DNA of 64,000 nt from Luzula sylvatica (Eukaryota; Streptophyta; Magnoliopsida; Poales; Juncaceae). The position numbers were made by a program, and so were the translations under genes. The stretch is from contig OX326958.1 in the NCBI GenBank assembly GCA_946800325.1, positions 74,335,264 through 74,399,263 of the forward strand. The letters run 5' to 3'. The notes under the pieces are model-generated. The model was not told where the DNA came from, did no database searches, and worked only from the letters and a program-made list of their open reading frames with translations. Shown piece after piece: positions 39,101 to 51,300 of the stretch; within the stretch, counting starts at the first letter, position 1; each line of letters begins with the position of its first letter.

Positions 39101-42100
39101 ATTTGGTGAAATGTTACGTACTAAAAGATACGATACAAATGATCTAAAAACACGTTATTTGAACTCCTCAAAGCGTTCAAATCTTGTTTTGAATCGAAAA
39201 ACAAACTTTCTTAGTGTTTGTGAAATTTGGTGAAAAGTTACGTAGTAAAAGATACGATACAAATGATCTTAAAACACGTTATTTGAACTCCTCAAAGCGT
39301 TAAAATCTTGTTTTGAATCGAAAAACAAACTATCTTAGTGTTTGTGAAATTTGGTGAAAAGTTATGTACTAACAGATACGATACAAATGATCTCAAAACA
39401 CGTTAGATGAACTCCTCAAAGCGTTAAAATCTTGTTTTGAATCGAAAAACAAACTTTCTTAGTGTTTGTGACATTTGGTGAAAAGTTATGTACTAAAAGA
39501 TACGATACAAATGATCTGAAAACACGTTATTTGAACTCCTCAAAGCGTTCAAATCTTGTTTTGAATCGAAAAACAAACTTTCTTAGTGTTTGTGAAATTT
39601 GGTGAAAAGTTATGTAGTAAAAGATACGATACAAATGATCTTAAAACACGTTATTTGAACTCCTCAAAGCGTTAAAATCTTGTTTTGAATCGAAAAACAA
39701 ACTATCTTAGTGTTTGTGAAATTTGGTGAAAAGTTATGTACTAAAAGATACGATACAAATGATCTTAAAACACGTTATTTGAACTCCTCAAAGCGTTAAA
39801 ATCTTGTTTTGAATCGAAAAACAAACTATCTTAGTGTTTGTGAAATTTGGTGAAAAGTTATGTAGTAAAAGATACGATACAAATGATCTTAAAACACGTT
39901 ATTTGAACTCCTCAAAGCGTTAAAATCTTGTTTTGAATCGAAAAACAAACTATCTTAGTGTTTGTGAAATTTGGTGAAAAGTTATGTACTAAAAGATACG
40001 ATACAAATGATCTAAAAACACGTTATTTGAACTCCTCAAAGCGTTCAAATCTTGTTTTGAATCGAAAAACAAACTTTCTTAGTGTTTGTGAAATTTGGTG
40101 AAAACTTATGTAGTAAAAGATACGATACAAATGATCTAAAAACACGTTATTTTAACTCCTCAAAGCGTTCAAATCTTGTTTGGAATCGAAAAACAAACTA
40201 TCTTAGTGTTTGTGACATTTGGTGAAAAGTTATGTACTAAAAGATACGATACAAATGATCTTAAAACACGTCATTTGAACTCCTCAAAGCGTTCAAATCT
40301 TGTTTTGAATCGAAAAACAAACTATCTTAGCGTTTGTGAAATTTGGTGAAAAGTTATGTAGTAAAAGATACGATACAAATGATCTAAAAACACGTTATTT
40401 GAACTCCTCAAAGCGTTAAAATCTTGTTTTGAATCGAAAAACAAACTATCTTAGTGTTTGTGAAATTTGGTGAAAAGTTATGTACTAACAGATACGATAC
40501 AAATGATCTAAAAACACGTTAGTTGAACTCCTCAAAGCGTTAAAATCTTGTTTTGAATCGAAAAACAAACTTTCTTAGTGTTTGTGAAATTTGGTGAAAA
40601 GTTATGTACTAAAAGATACGAAACAAATGATCTTAAAACACGTTATTTGAACTCCTCAAAGCGTTAAAATCTTGTTTTGAATCGAAAAACAAACTATCTT
40701 AGTGTTTGTGAAATTTGGTGAAAAGTTACGTACTAAAAGATACGATACAAATGATCTTAAAAACACGTTATTTGAACTCCTCAAAGCGTTAAAATCTTGT
40801 TTTGAATCGAAAAACAAACTTTCTTAGTGTTTGTGAAATTTGGTGAAAAGTTATGTAGTAAAAGATACGATACAAATGATCTTAAAACACGTTATTCGAA
40901 CTCCTCAAAGCGTTCAAATCTTGTTTTGAATCGAAAAACAAACTTTCTTAGTGTTTGTGAAATTTGGTGAAAAGTTATGTACTAAAAGATAGGATACAAA
41001 TGATCTAAAAACACGTTATTTGAACACCTCAAGCGTTAAAATCTTGTTTTGAATCGAAAAACAAACTTTATTAGTGTTTGTGAAATTTGGTGAAAAGTTA
41101 TGTAGTAAAAGATACGATACAAATGATCTTAAAACACGTTATTTGAACTCCTCAAAGCGTTAAAATCTTGTTTTGAATCGAAAAACAAACTATCTTAGTG
41201 TTTGTGAAATTTGGTGAAAAGTTATGTACTACAAGATACGATACAAATGATCTAAAAACACGTTATTTGAACTCCTCAAAGCGTTCAAAACTTGTTTTGA
41301 ATCGAAAAACAAACTTTCTTAGTGTTTGTGAAATTTGGTGAAAAGTTATGTAGTAAAAGATACGATACAAATGATCTAAAAACACGTTTTTTGAACTGCT
41401 CAAAGCGTTAAAATCTTGTTTTGAATCGAAAAACAAACTATCTTAGTATTTGTGAAATTTGGTGAAAAGTTATGTACTAAAAGAGACGATACAAATGATC
41501 TAAAAACTCGTTATTTGAACTCCTCAAAGCGTTCAAATCTTGTTTTGAATCGAAAAACATACTTTCTTAGTGTTTGTGAAATTTGGTGAAAAGTTATGTA
41601 ATAAAAGATACGATACAAATGATCTAAAAACAAGTTATTTGAACTCCTCAAAGCGTTAAAATCTTGTTTTGAATCGCAAAACAAACTTTCATAGTGTTCG
41701 TGACATTTGGTGAAAAGTTATGTACTAAAAGATACGATACAAATGATCTTAAAACACGTTATTTGAACTCCTCAAAGCGTTCAAATCTTGTTTTGAATCG
41801 AAAAACAAACTTTCATAGTGTTTGTGAAATTTGGTGAAAAGTTATGTAGTAAAAGATACGATACAAATGATCTAAAAACACGTTATTTGAACTGCTCAAA
41901 GCGTTAAAATCTTGTTTTGAATCGAAAAACAAACTATCTTAGTGTTTGTGAAATTTGGTGAAAAGTTATGTACTAAAAGATACGATACAAATGATCTAAA
42001 AACACGTTATTTGAACTCCTCAAAGCGTTAAAATCTTGTTTTGAATCGAAAAACAAACTATCTTAGTGTTTGTGAAATTTGGTGAAAAGTTATGTACTAA
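36080..42100 (+). repeat. 111-monomer-spaced segment, copy 1 (~6.0 kb)
   Basis: Matches 49844-55864 at a constant shift of 13,764 bp (111 x 124): GTGTCTGTG (36361 and 50125), GTTAGATGA (39402 and 53166), CACGTCATTTG (40272 and 54036) and AGAGACG (41482 and 55246). Both copies have CTCAAAGCG after the ATCTGAAAAC monomer (near 39541 and 53305), where the other occurrences at 43.9 and 48.6 kb have CTCTAAGCG. Private changes here include CTTGGTTTG near 36831, CAAATAATC near 37154 and GAAATGTTACG near 39111. Confidence 0.87.
39851..42071 (+). repeat. Dispersed HOR block, copy B (~2.2 kb)
   Basis: Same marker order as 8110-10330 and 53615-55835. CACGTCATTTG at 40272 lies 31,741 bp from copy A and 13,764 bp from copy C. 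It shares TTTATTAGTG (near 41069) with copy C (near 54833) but not with copy A, so B and C are the closer pair. Private changes here include CTTAGCGTTTG near 40330, GTTTTTTGAAC near 41388, TGTAATAAAAG near 41600 and ATCGCAAAAC near 41677. Confidence 0.88.
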
Positions 42101-43643
42101 CAGATACGATACAAATGATCTAAAAACACGTTATTTGAACTCCTCAAAGCGTTAAAATCTTGTTTTGAATCGAAAAACAAACTTTCTTAGTGTTTGTGAC
42201 ATTTGGTGAAAAGTTATGTACTAAAAGATACGATACAAATGATCTTAAAACACGTTATTTGAACTCCTCAAAGCGTTAAAATCTTGTTTTGAATCGAAAA
42301 ACAAACTATCTTAGTGTTTGTGAAATTTGGTGAAAAGTTATGTACTAAAAGATACGATACAAATGATCTTAAAACACGTTATTTGAACTCCTCAAAGCGT
42401 TCAAATCTTGTTTTGAATCGAAAAACAAACTATCTTAGTGTTTGTGAAATTTGGTGAAAAGTTATGTAGTAAAAGATACGATACAAATGATCTAAAAACA
42501 CGTTATTCGAACTCCTCAAAGCGTTAAAATCTTGTTTTGAATCGAAAAACAAACTTTCTTAGTGTTTGTGAAATTTGGTGAAAAGTTATGTACTAAAAGA
42601 TACGATACAAATGATCTTAAAACACGTTATTTGAACTCCTCAAAACGTTAAAATCTTGTTTTGAATCGAAAAACAAACTTTCTTAGTGTTTGTGAAATTT
42701 GGTAAAAAGTTATGTAGTAAAAGATACGATACAAATGATCTAAAAATACGTTATTTGAACTCCTCAAAGCGTTAAAATCTTGTTTTGAATCGAAAAAAAA
42801 ACTATCTTAGTGTTTGTGAAATTTGGTGAAAAGTTATGTACTAAAAGATACGATACAAATGATCTAAAAATACGTTATTTGAACTCCTCAAAGCGTTAAA
42901 ATCTTGTTTTGAATCGAAAAAAAAACTATCTTAGTGTTTGTGAAATTTGGTGAAAAGTTATGTACTAAAAGATACGATACAAATGATCTAAAAACATGTT
43001 ATTTGAACTCCTCAAAGCGTTAAAATCTTGTTTTGAATCGAAAAACAAACTTTCTTAGTGTTTGTGAAATTTGGTGAAAAGTTATGTAGTAAAAGATACG
43101 ATACAAATGATCTTAAAACACGTTATTTGAACTCCTCAAAGCGTTAAAATCTTGTTTTGAATCGAAAAACAAACTATCTTAGTGTTTGTGAAATTTGGTG
43201 AAAAGTTACGTACTAAAAGATACGATACAAATGATCTAAAAACACGTTATTTGAACTCCTCAAAGCGTTCAAATCTTGTTTTGAATCGAAAAACAAACTT
43301 TCTTAGTGTTTGTGAAATTTGGTGAAAAGTTATGTAGTAAAAGATACGATACAAATGATCTTAAAACACGTTATTTGAACTCCTCAAAGCGTTAAAATCT
43401 TGTTTTGAATCGAAAAACGAACTATCTTAGTGTTTGTGAAATTTGGTGAAAAGTTACGTACTAAAAGATACGATACAAATGATCTAAAAACACGTTATTT
43501 GAACTCCTCAAAGCGTTCAAATCTTGTTTTGAATCGAAAAACAAACTTTCTTAGTGTTTGTGAAATTTGGTGAAAAGTTACGTAGTAAAAGATACGATAC
43601 AAATGATCTTAAAACACGTTATTTGAACTCCTCAAAGCGTTAA

Positions 43644-46600
43644 AATCTTGATTTGAATCGAAAAACAAACTATCTTAGTGTTTGTGAAATTTGGTGAAAA
43701 GTTATGTACTAACAGATACGATACAAATGATCTCAAAACACGTTAGATGAACTCCTCAAAGCGTTAAAATCTTGTTTTGAATCGAAAAACAAACTTTCTT
43801 AGTGTTTGTGACATTTGGTGAAAAGTTATGTACTAAAAGATACGATACAAATGATCTGAAAACACGTTATTTGAACTCCTCTAAGCGTTCAAATCTTGTT
43901 TTGAATCGAAAAACAAACTTTCTTAGTGTTTGTGAAATTTGGTGAAAAGTTATGTAGTAAAAGATACGATACAAATGATCTTAAAACACGTTATTTGAAC
44001 TCCTCAAAGCGTTAAAATCTTGTTTTGAATCGAAAAACAAACTATCTTAGTGTTTGTGAAATTTGGTGAGAAGTTATGTACTAAAAGATACGATACAAAT
44101 GATCTTAAAACACGTTATTTGAACTCCTCAAAGCGTTAAAATCTTGTTTTGAATCGAAAAACAAACTATCTTAGTGTTTGTGAAATTTGGTGAAAAGTTA
44201 CGTACTAAAAGATACGATACAAATGATCTTAAAAACACGTTATTTGAACTCCTCAAAGCGTTAAAATCTTGTTTTGAATCGAAAAACAAACTATCTTAGT
44301 GTTTGTGAAATTTGGTGAAAAGTTATGTACTACAAGATACGATACAAATGATCTTAAAACACGTTATTCGAACTCCTCAAAGCGTTCAAATCTTGTTTTG
44401 AATCGAAAAACAAACTTTCTTAGTGTTTGTGAAATTTGGTGAAAAGTTATGTACTAAAAGATACGATACAAATGATCTAAAAACACGTTATTTGAACACC
44501 TCAAGCGTTAAAATCTTGTTTTGAATCGAAAAACAAACTTTCTTAGTGTTTGTGAAATTTGGTGAAAAGTTATGTAGTAAAAGATACGATACAAATGATC
44601 TTAAAACACGTTATTTGAACTCCTCAAAGCGTTAAAATCTTGTTTTGAATCGAAAAACAAACTATCTTAGTGTTTGTGAAATTTGGTGAAAAGTTATGTA
44701 CTACAAGATACGATACAAATGATCTAAAAACACGTTATTTGAACTCCTCAAAGCGTTCAAAACTTGTTTTGAATCGAAAAACAAACTTTCTTAGTGTTTG
44801 TGAAATTTGGTGAAAAGTTATGTAGTAAAAGATACGATACAAATGATCTAAAAACACGTTATTTGAACTGCTCAAAGCGTTAAAATCTTGTTTTGAATCG
44901 AAAAACAAACTATCTTAGTGTTTGTGAAATTTGGTGAAAAGTTACGTACTAAAAGATACGATACAAATGATCTAAAAACACGTTATTTGAACTCCTCAAA
45001 GCGTTAAAATCTTGTTTTGAATCGAAAAACAAACTATCTTAGTGTTTGTGAAATTTGGTGAAAAGTTACGTACTAAAAGATACGATACAAATGATCTAAA
45101 AACACGTTATTTGAACTCCTCAAAGCGTTCAAATTTTGTTTTGAATCGAAAAACAAACTTTCTTAGTGTTTGTGAAAATTGGTGAAAAGTTATGTAGTAA
45201 AAGATACGATACAAATGATCTTAAAACACGTTATTTGAACTCCTCAAAGCGTTAAAATCTTGTTTTGAATCGAAAAACAAACTATCTTAGTGTTTGTGAA
45301 ATTTGGTGAAAAGTAATGTACTAAAAGATACGATACAAATGATCTAAAAACACGTTATTTGAACTCCTCAAAGCGTTCAAATCTTGTTTTGAATCGAAAA
45401 ACAAACTTTCTTAGTGTCTGTGAAATTTGGTGAAAAGTTATGTAGTAAAAGATACGATACAAATGATCTAAAAACACGTTATTTTAACTCCTCAAAGCGT
45501 TCAAATCTTGTTTGGAATCGAAAAACAAACTATCTTAGTGTTTGTGAAATTTGGTGAAAAGTTACGTACTAAAAGATACGATACAAATGATCTAAAAACA
45601 CGTTATTTGAACTCCTCAAAGCGTTCAAATCTTGTTTTGAATCGAAAAACAAACTTTCTTAGTGTTTGTGAAATTTGGTGAAAAGTTATGTACTAAAAGA
45701 TACGATACAAATGATCTTAAAACACGTTATTCGAACTCCTCAAAGCGTTCAAATCTTGTTTTGAATCGAAAAACAAACTTTCTTAGTGTTTGTGAAATTT
45801 GGTGAAAAGTTATGTAGTAAAAGATACGATACAAATGATCTTAAATCACGTTATTTGAACTCCTCAAAGCGTTCAAATCTTGTTTTGAATCGAAAAACAA
45901 ACTATCTTAGTGTTTGTGAAATTTGGTGAAAAGTTATGTACTACAAGATACGATACAAATGATCTAAAAACACGTTATTTGAACTCCTCAAAGCGTTCAA
46001 AACTTGTTTTGAATCGAAAAACAAACTTTCTTAGTGTTTGTGAAATTTGGTGAAAAGTTATGTAGTAAAAGATACGATACAAATGATCTAAAAACACGTT
46101 ATTTGAACTGCTCAAAGCGTTAAAATCTTGTTTTGAATCGAAAAACAAACTATCTTAGTGTTTGTGAAATTTGGTGAAAAGTTACGTACAAACAGATACG
46201 ATACAAATGATCTAAAAACACGTTATTTGAACTCCTCAAAGCGTTAAAATCTTGTTTTGAATCGAAAAACAAACTTTCTTAGTGTTTGTGACATTTGGTG
46301 AAAAGTTATGTACTAAAAGATACGATACAAATGATCTTAAAACACGTTATTTAAACTCCTCAAAGCGTTAAAATCTTGTTTTGAATCGAAAAACAAACTA
46401 TCTTAGTGTTTGTGAAATTTGGTGAAAAGTTATGTACTAAAAGATACGATACAAATGATCTTAAAACACGTTATTTGAACTCCTCAAAGCGTTCAAATCT
46501 TGTTTTGAATCGAAAAACAAACTTTCATAGTGTTTGTGAAATTTTGTGAAAAGTTATGTAGTAAAAGATACGATACAAATGATCTAAAAACACGTTATTT

Positions 46601-48355
46601 GAACTGCTCAAAGCGTTAAAATCTTGTTTTGAATCGAAAAACAAACTATCTTAGTGTTTGTGAAATTTGGTGAAAAGTTATGTACTAAAAGATACGATAC
46701 AAATGATCTAAAAACACGTTATTTGAACTCCTCAAAGCGTTAAAATCTTGTTTTGAATCGAAAAACAAACTATCTTAGTGTTTGTGAAATTTGGTGAAAA
46801 GTTATGTACTAACAGATACGATACAAATGATCTAAAAACACGTTATTTGAACTCCTCAAAGCGTTAAAATCTTGTTTTGAATCGAAAAACAAACTTTCTT
46901 AGTGTTTGTGACATTTGGTGAAAAGTTATGTACTAAAAGATACGATACAAATGATCTTAAAACACGTTATTTGAACTCCTCAAAGCGTTAAAATCTTGTT
47001 TTGAATCGAAAAACAAACTATCTTAGTGTTTGTGAAATTTGGTGAAAAGTTATGTACTAAAAGATACGATACAAATGATCTTAAAACACGTTATTTGAAC
47101 TCCTCAAAGCGTTCAAATCTTGTTTTGAATCGAAAAACAAACTATCTTAGTGTTTGTGAAATTTGGTGAAAAGTTATGTAGTAAAAGATACGATACAAAT
47201 GATCTAAAAACACGTTATTCGAACTCCTCAAAGCGTTAAAATCTTGTTTTGAATCGAAAAACAAACTTTCTTAGTGTTTGTGAAATTTGGTGAAAAGTTA
47301 TGTACTAAAAGATACGATACAAATGATCTTAAAACACGTTATTTGAACTCCTCAAAACGTTAAAATCTTGTTTTGAATCGAAAAACAAACTTTCTTAGTG
47401 TTTGTGAAATTTGGTAAAAAGTTATGTAGTAAAAGATACGATACAAATGATCTAAAAATACGTTATTTGAACTCCTCAAAGCGTTAAAATCTTGTTTTGA
47501 ATCGAAAAAAAAACTATCTTAGTGTTTGTGAAATTTGGTGAAAAGTTATGTACTAAAAGATACGATACAAATGATCTAAAAATACGTTATTTGAACTCCT
47601 CAAAGCGTTAAAATCTTGTTTTGAATCGAAAAAAAAACTATCTTAGTGTTTGTGAAATTTGGTGAAAAGTTATGTACTAAAAGATACGATACAAATGATC
47701 TAAAAACATGTTATTTGAACTCCTCAAAGCGTTAAAATCTTGTTTTGAATCGAAAAACAAACTTTCTTAGTGTTTGTGAAATTTGGTGAAAAGTTATGTA
47801 GTAAAAGATACGATACAAATGATCTTAAAACACGTTATTTGAACTCCTCAAAGCGTTAAAATCTTGTTTTGAATCGAAAAACAAACTATCTTAGTGTTTG
47901 TGAAATTTGGTGAAAAGTTACGTACTAAAAGATACGATACAAATGATCTAAAAACACGTTATTTGAACTCCTCAAAGCGTTCAAATCTTGTTTTGAATCG
48001 AAAAACAAACTTTCTTAGTGTTTGTGAAATTTGGTGAAAAGTTATGTAGTAAAAGATACGATACAAATGATCTTAAAACACGTTATTTGAACTCCTCAAA
48101 GCGTTAAAATCTTGTTTTGAATCGAAAAACGAACTATCTTAGTGTTTGTGAAATTTGGTGAAAAGTTACGTACTAAAAGATACGATACAAATGATCTAAA
48201 AACACGTTATTTGAACTCCTCAAAGCGTTCAAATCTTGTTTTGAATCGAAAAACAAACTTTCTTAGTGTTTGTGAAATTTGGTGAAAAGTTACGTAGTAA
48301 AAGATACGATACAAATGATCTTAAAACACGTTATTTGAACTCCTCAAAGCGTTAA
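43644..48355 (+). repeat. 38-monomer HOR unit 1 (4712 bp)
   Basis: Thirty-eight monomers counted from the GTTAGATGA monomer to the next. One 125-bp and one 123-bp copy cancel, so the unit is exactly 38 x 124. Order of markers: GTTAGATGA; GACATTT/CTCTAAG; plain; GGTGAGAAG; 125 bp; CTACAAG; 123 bp; plain; CTACAAG; AAAACTTG; two ACGTACT; AATTTTG; GTAATG; GTCTGTG; GTTTGG; plain; TTAAATCAC; CTACAAG; AAAACTTG; ACAAACAG; TTTAAACT; plain; TTTCATAG/TTTTGTG; plain; CTAACAG; GACATTT; three of mixed type; GGTAAAAAG; two nine-A; plain; ACGTACT; plain; CGAACTA; ACGTAGT. Homology to unit 2 extends leftward to about 41720. Confidence 0.92.
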
Positions 48356-51300
48356 AATCTTGTTTTGAATCGAAAAACAAACTATCTTAGTGTTTGTGAA
48401 ATTTGGTGAAAAGTTATGTACTAACAGATACGATACAAATGATCTCAAAACACGTTAGATGAACTCCTCAAAGCGTTAAAATCTTGTTTTGAATCGAAAA
48501 ACAAACTTTCTTAGTGTTTGTGACATTTGGTGAAAAGTTATGTACTAAAAGATACGATACAAATGATCTGAAAACACGTTATTTGAACTCCTCTAAGCGT
48601 TCAAATCTTGTTTTGAATCGAAAAACAAACTTTCTTAGTGTTTGTGAAATTTGGTGAAAAGTTATGTAGTAAAAGATACGATACAAATGATCTTAAAACA
48701 CGTTATTTGAACTCCTCAAAGCGTTAAAATCTTGTTTTGAATCGAAAAACAAACTATCTTAGTGTTTGTGAAATTTGGTGAGAAGTTATGTACTAAAAGA
48801 TACGATACAAATGATCTTAAAACACGTTATTTGAACTCCTCAAAGCGTTAAAATCTTGTTTTGAATCGAAAAACAAACTATCTTAGTGTTTGTGAAATTT
48901 GGTGAAAAGTTACGTACTAAAAGATACGATACAAATGATCTTAAAAACACGTTATTTGAACTCCTCAAAGCGTTAAAATCTTGTTTTGAATCGAAAAACA
49001 AACTATCTTAGTGTTTGTGAAATTTGGTGAAAAGTTATGTACTACAAGATACGATACAAATGATCTTAAAACACGTTATTCGAACTCCTCAAAGCGTTCA
49101 AATCTTGTTTTGAATCGAAAAACAAACTTTCTTAGTGTTTGTGAAATTTGGTGAAAAGTTATGTACTAAAAGATACGATACAAATGATCTAAAAACACGT
49201 TATTTGAACACCTCAAGCGTTAAAATCTTGTTTTGAATCGAAAAACAAACTTTCTTAGTGTTTGTGAAATTTGGTGAAAAGTTATGTAGTAAAAGATACG
49301 ATACAAATGATCTTAAAACACGTTATTTGAACTCCTCAAAGCGTTAAAATCTTGTTTTGAATCGAAAAACAAACTATCTTAGTGTTTGTGAAATTTGGTG
49401 AAAAGTTATGTACTACAAGATACGATACAAATGATCTAAAAACACGTTATTTGAACTCCTCAAAGCGTTCAAAACTTGTTTTGAATCGAAAAACAAACTT
49501 TCTTAGTGTTTGTGAAATTTGGTGAAAAGTTATGTAGTAAAAGATACGATACAAATGATCTAAAAACACGTTATTTGAACTGCTCAAAGCGTTAAAATCT
49601 TGTTTTGAATCGAAAAACAAACTATCTTAGTGTTTGTGAAATTTGGTGAAAAGTTACGTACTAAAAGATACGATACAAATGATCTAAAAACACGTTATTT
49701 GAACTCCTCAAAGCGTTAAAATCTTGTTTTGAATCGAAAAACAAACTATCTTAGTGTTTGTGAAATTTGGTGAAAAGTTACGTACTAAAAGATACGATAC
49801 AAATGATCTAAAAACACGTTATTTGAACTCCTCAAAGCGTTCAAATTTTGTTTTGAATCGAAAAACAAACTTTCTTAGTGTTTGTGAAAATTGGTGAAAA
49901 GTTATGTAGTAAAAGATACGATACAAATGATCTTAAAACACGTTATTTGAACTCCTCAAAGCGTTAAAATCTTGTTTTGAATCGAAAAACAAACTATCTT
50001 AGTGTTTGTGAAATTTGGTGAAAAGTAATGTACTAAAAGATACGATACAAATGATCTAAAAACACGTTATTTGAACTCCTCAAAGCGTTCAAATCTTGTT
50101 TTGAATCGAAAAACAAACTTTCTTAGTGTCTGTGAAATTTGGTGAAAAGTTATGTAGTAAAAGATACGATACAAATGATCTAAAAACACGTTATTTTAAC
50201 TCCTCAAAGCGTTCAAATCTTGTTTGGAATCGAAAAACAAACTATCTTAGTGTTTGTGAAATTTGGTGAAAAGTTACGTACTAAAAGATACGATACAAAT
50301 GATCTAAAAACACGTTATTTGAACTCCTCAAAGCGTTCAAATCTTGTTTTGAATCGAAAAACAAACTTTCTTAGTGTTTGTGAAATTTGGTGAAAAGTTA
50401 TGTACTAAAAGATACGATACAAATGATCTTAAAACACGTTATTCGAACTCCTCAAAGCGTTCAAATCTTGTTTTGAATCGAAAAACAAACTTTCTTAGTG
50501 TTTGTGAAATTTGGTGAAAAGTTATGTAGTAAAAGATACGATACAAATGATCTTAAATCACGTTATTTGAACTCCTCAAAGCGTTCAAATCTTGTTTTGA
50601 ATCGAAAAACAAACTATCTTAGTGTTTGTGAAATTTGGTGAAAAGTTATGTACTACAAGATACGATACAAATGATCTAAAAACACGTTATTTGAACTCCT
50701 CAAAGCGTTCAAAACTTGTTTTGAATCGAAAAACAAACTTTCTTAGTGTTTGTGAAATTTGGTGAAAAGTTATGTAGTAAAAGATACGATACAAATGATC
50801 TAAAAACACGTTATTTGAACTGCTCAAAGCGTTAAAATCTTGTTTTGAATCGAAAAACAAACTATCTTAGTGTTTGTGAAATTTGGTGAAAAGTTACGTA
50901 CAAACAGATACGATACAAATGATCTAAAAACACGTTATTTGAACTCCTCAAAGCGTTAAAATCTTGTTTTGAATCGAAAAACAAACTTTCTTAGTGTTTG
51001 TGACATTTGGTGAAAAGTTATGTACTAAAAGATACGATACAAATGATCTTAAAACACGTTATTTAAACTCCTCAAAGCGTTAAAATCTTGTTTTGAATCG
51101 AAAAACAAACTATCTTAGTGTTTGTGAAATTTGGTGAAAAGTTATGTACTAAAAGATACGATACAAATGATCTTAAAACACGTTATTTGAACTCCTCAAA
51201 GCGTTCAAATCTTGTTTTGAATCGAAAAACAAACTTTCATAGTGTTTGTGAAATTTTGTGAAAAGTTATGTAGTAAAAGATACGATACAAATGATCTAAA

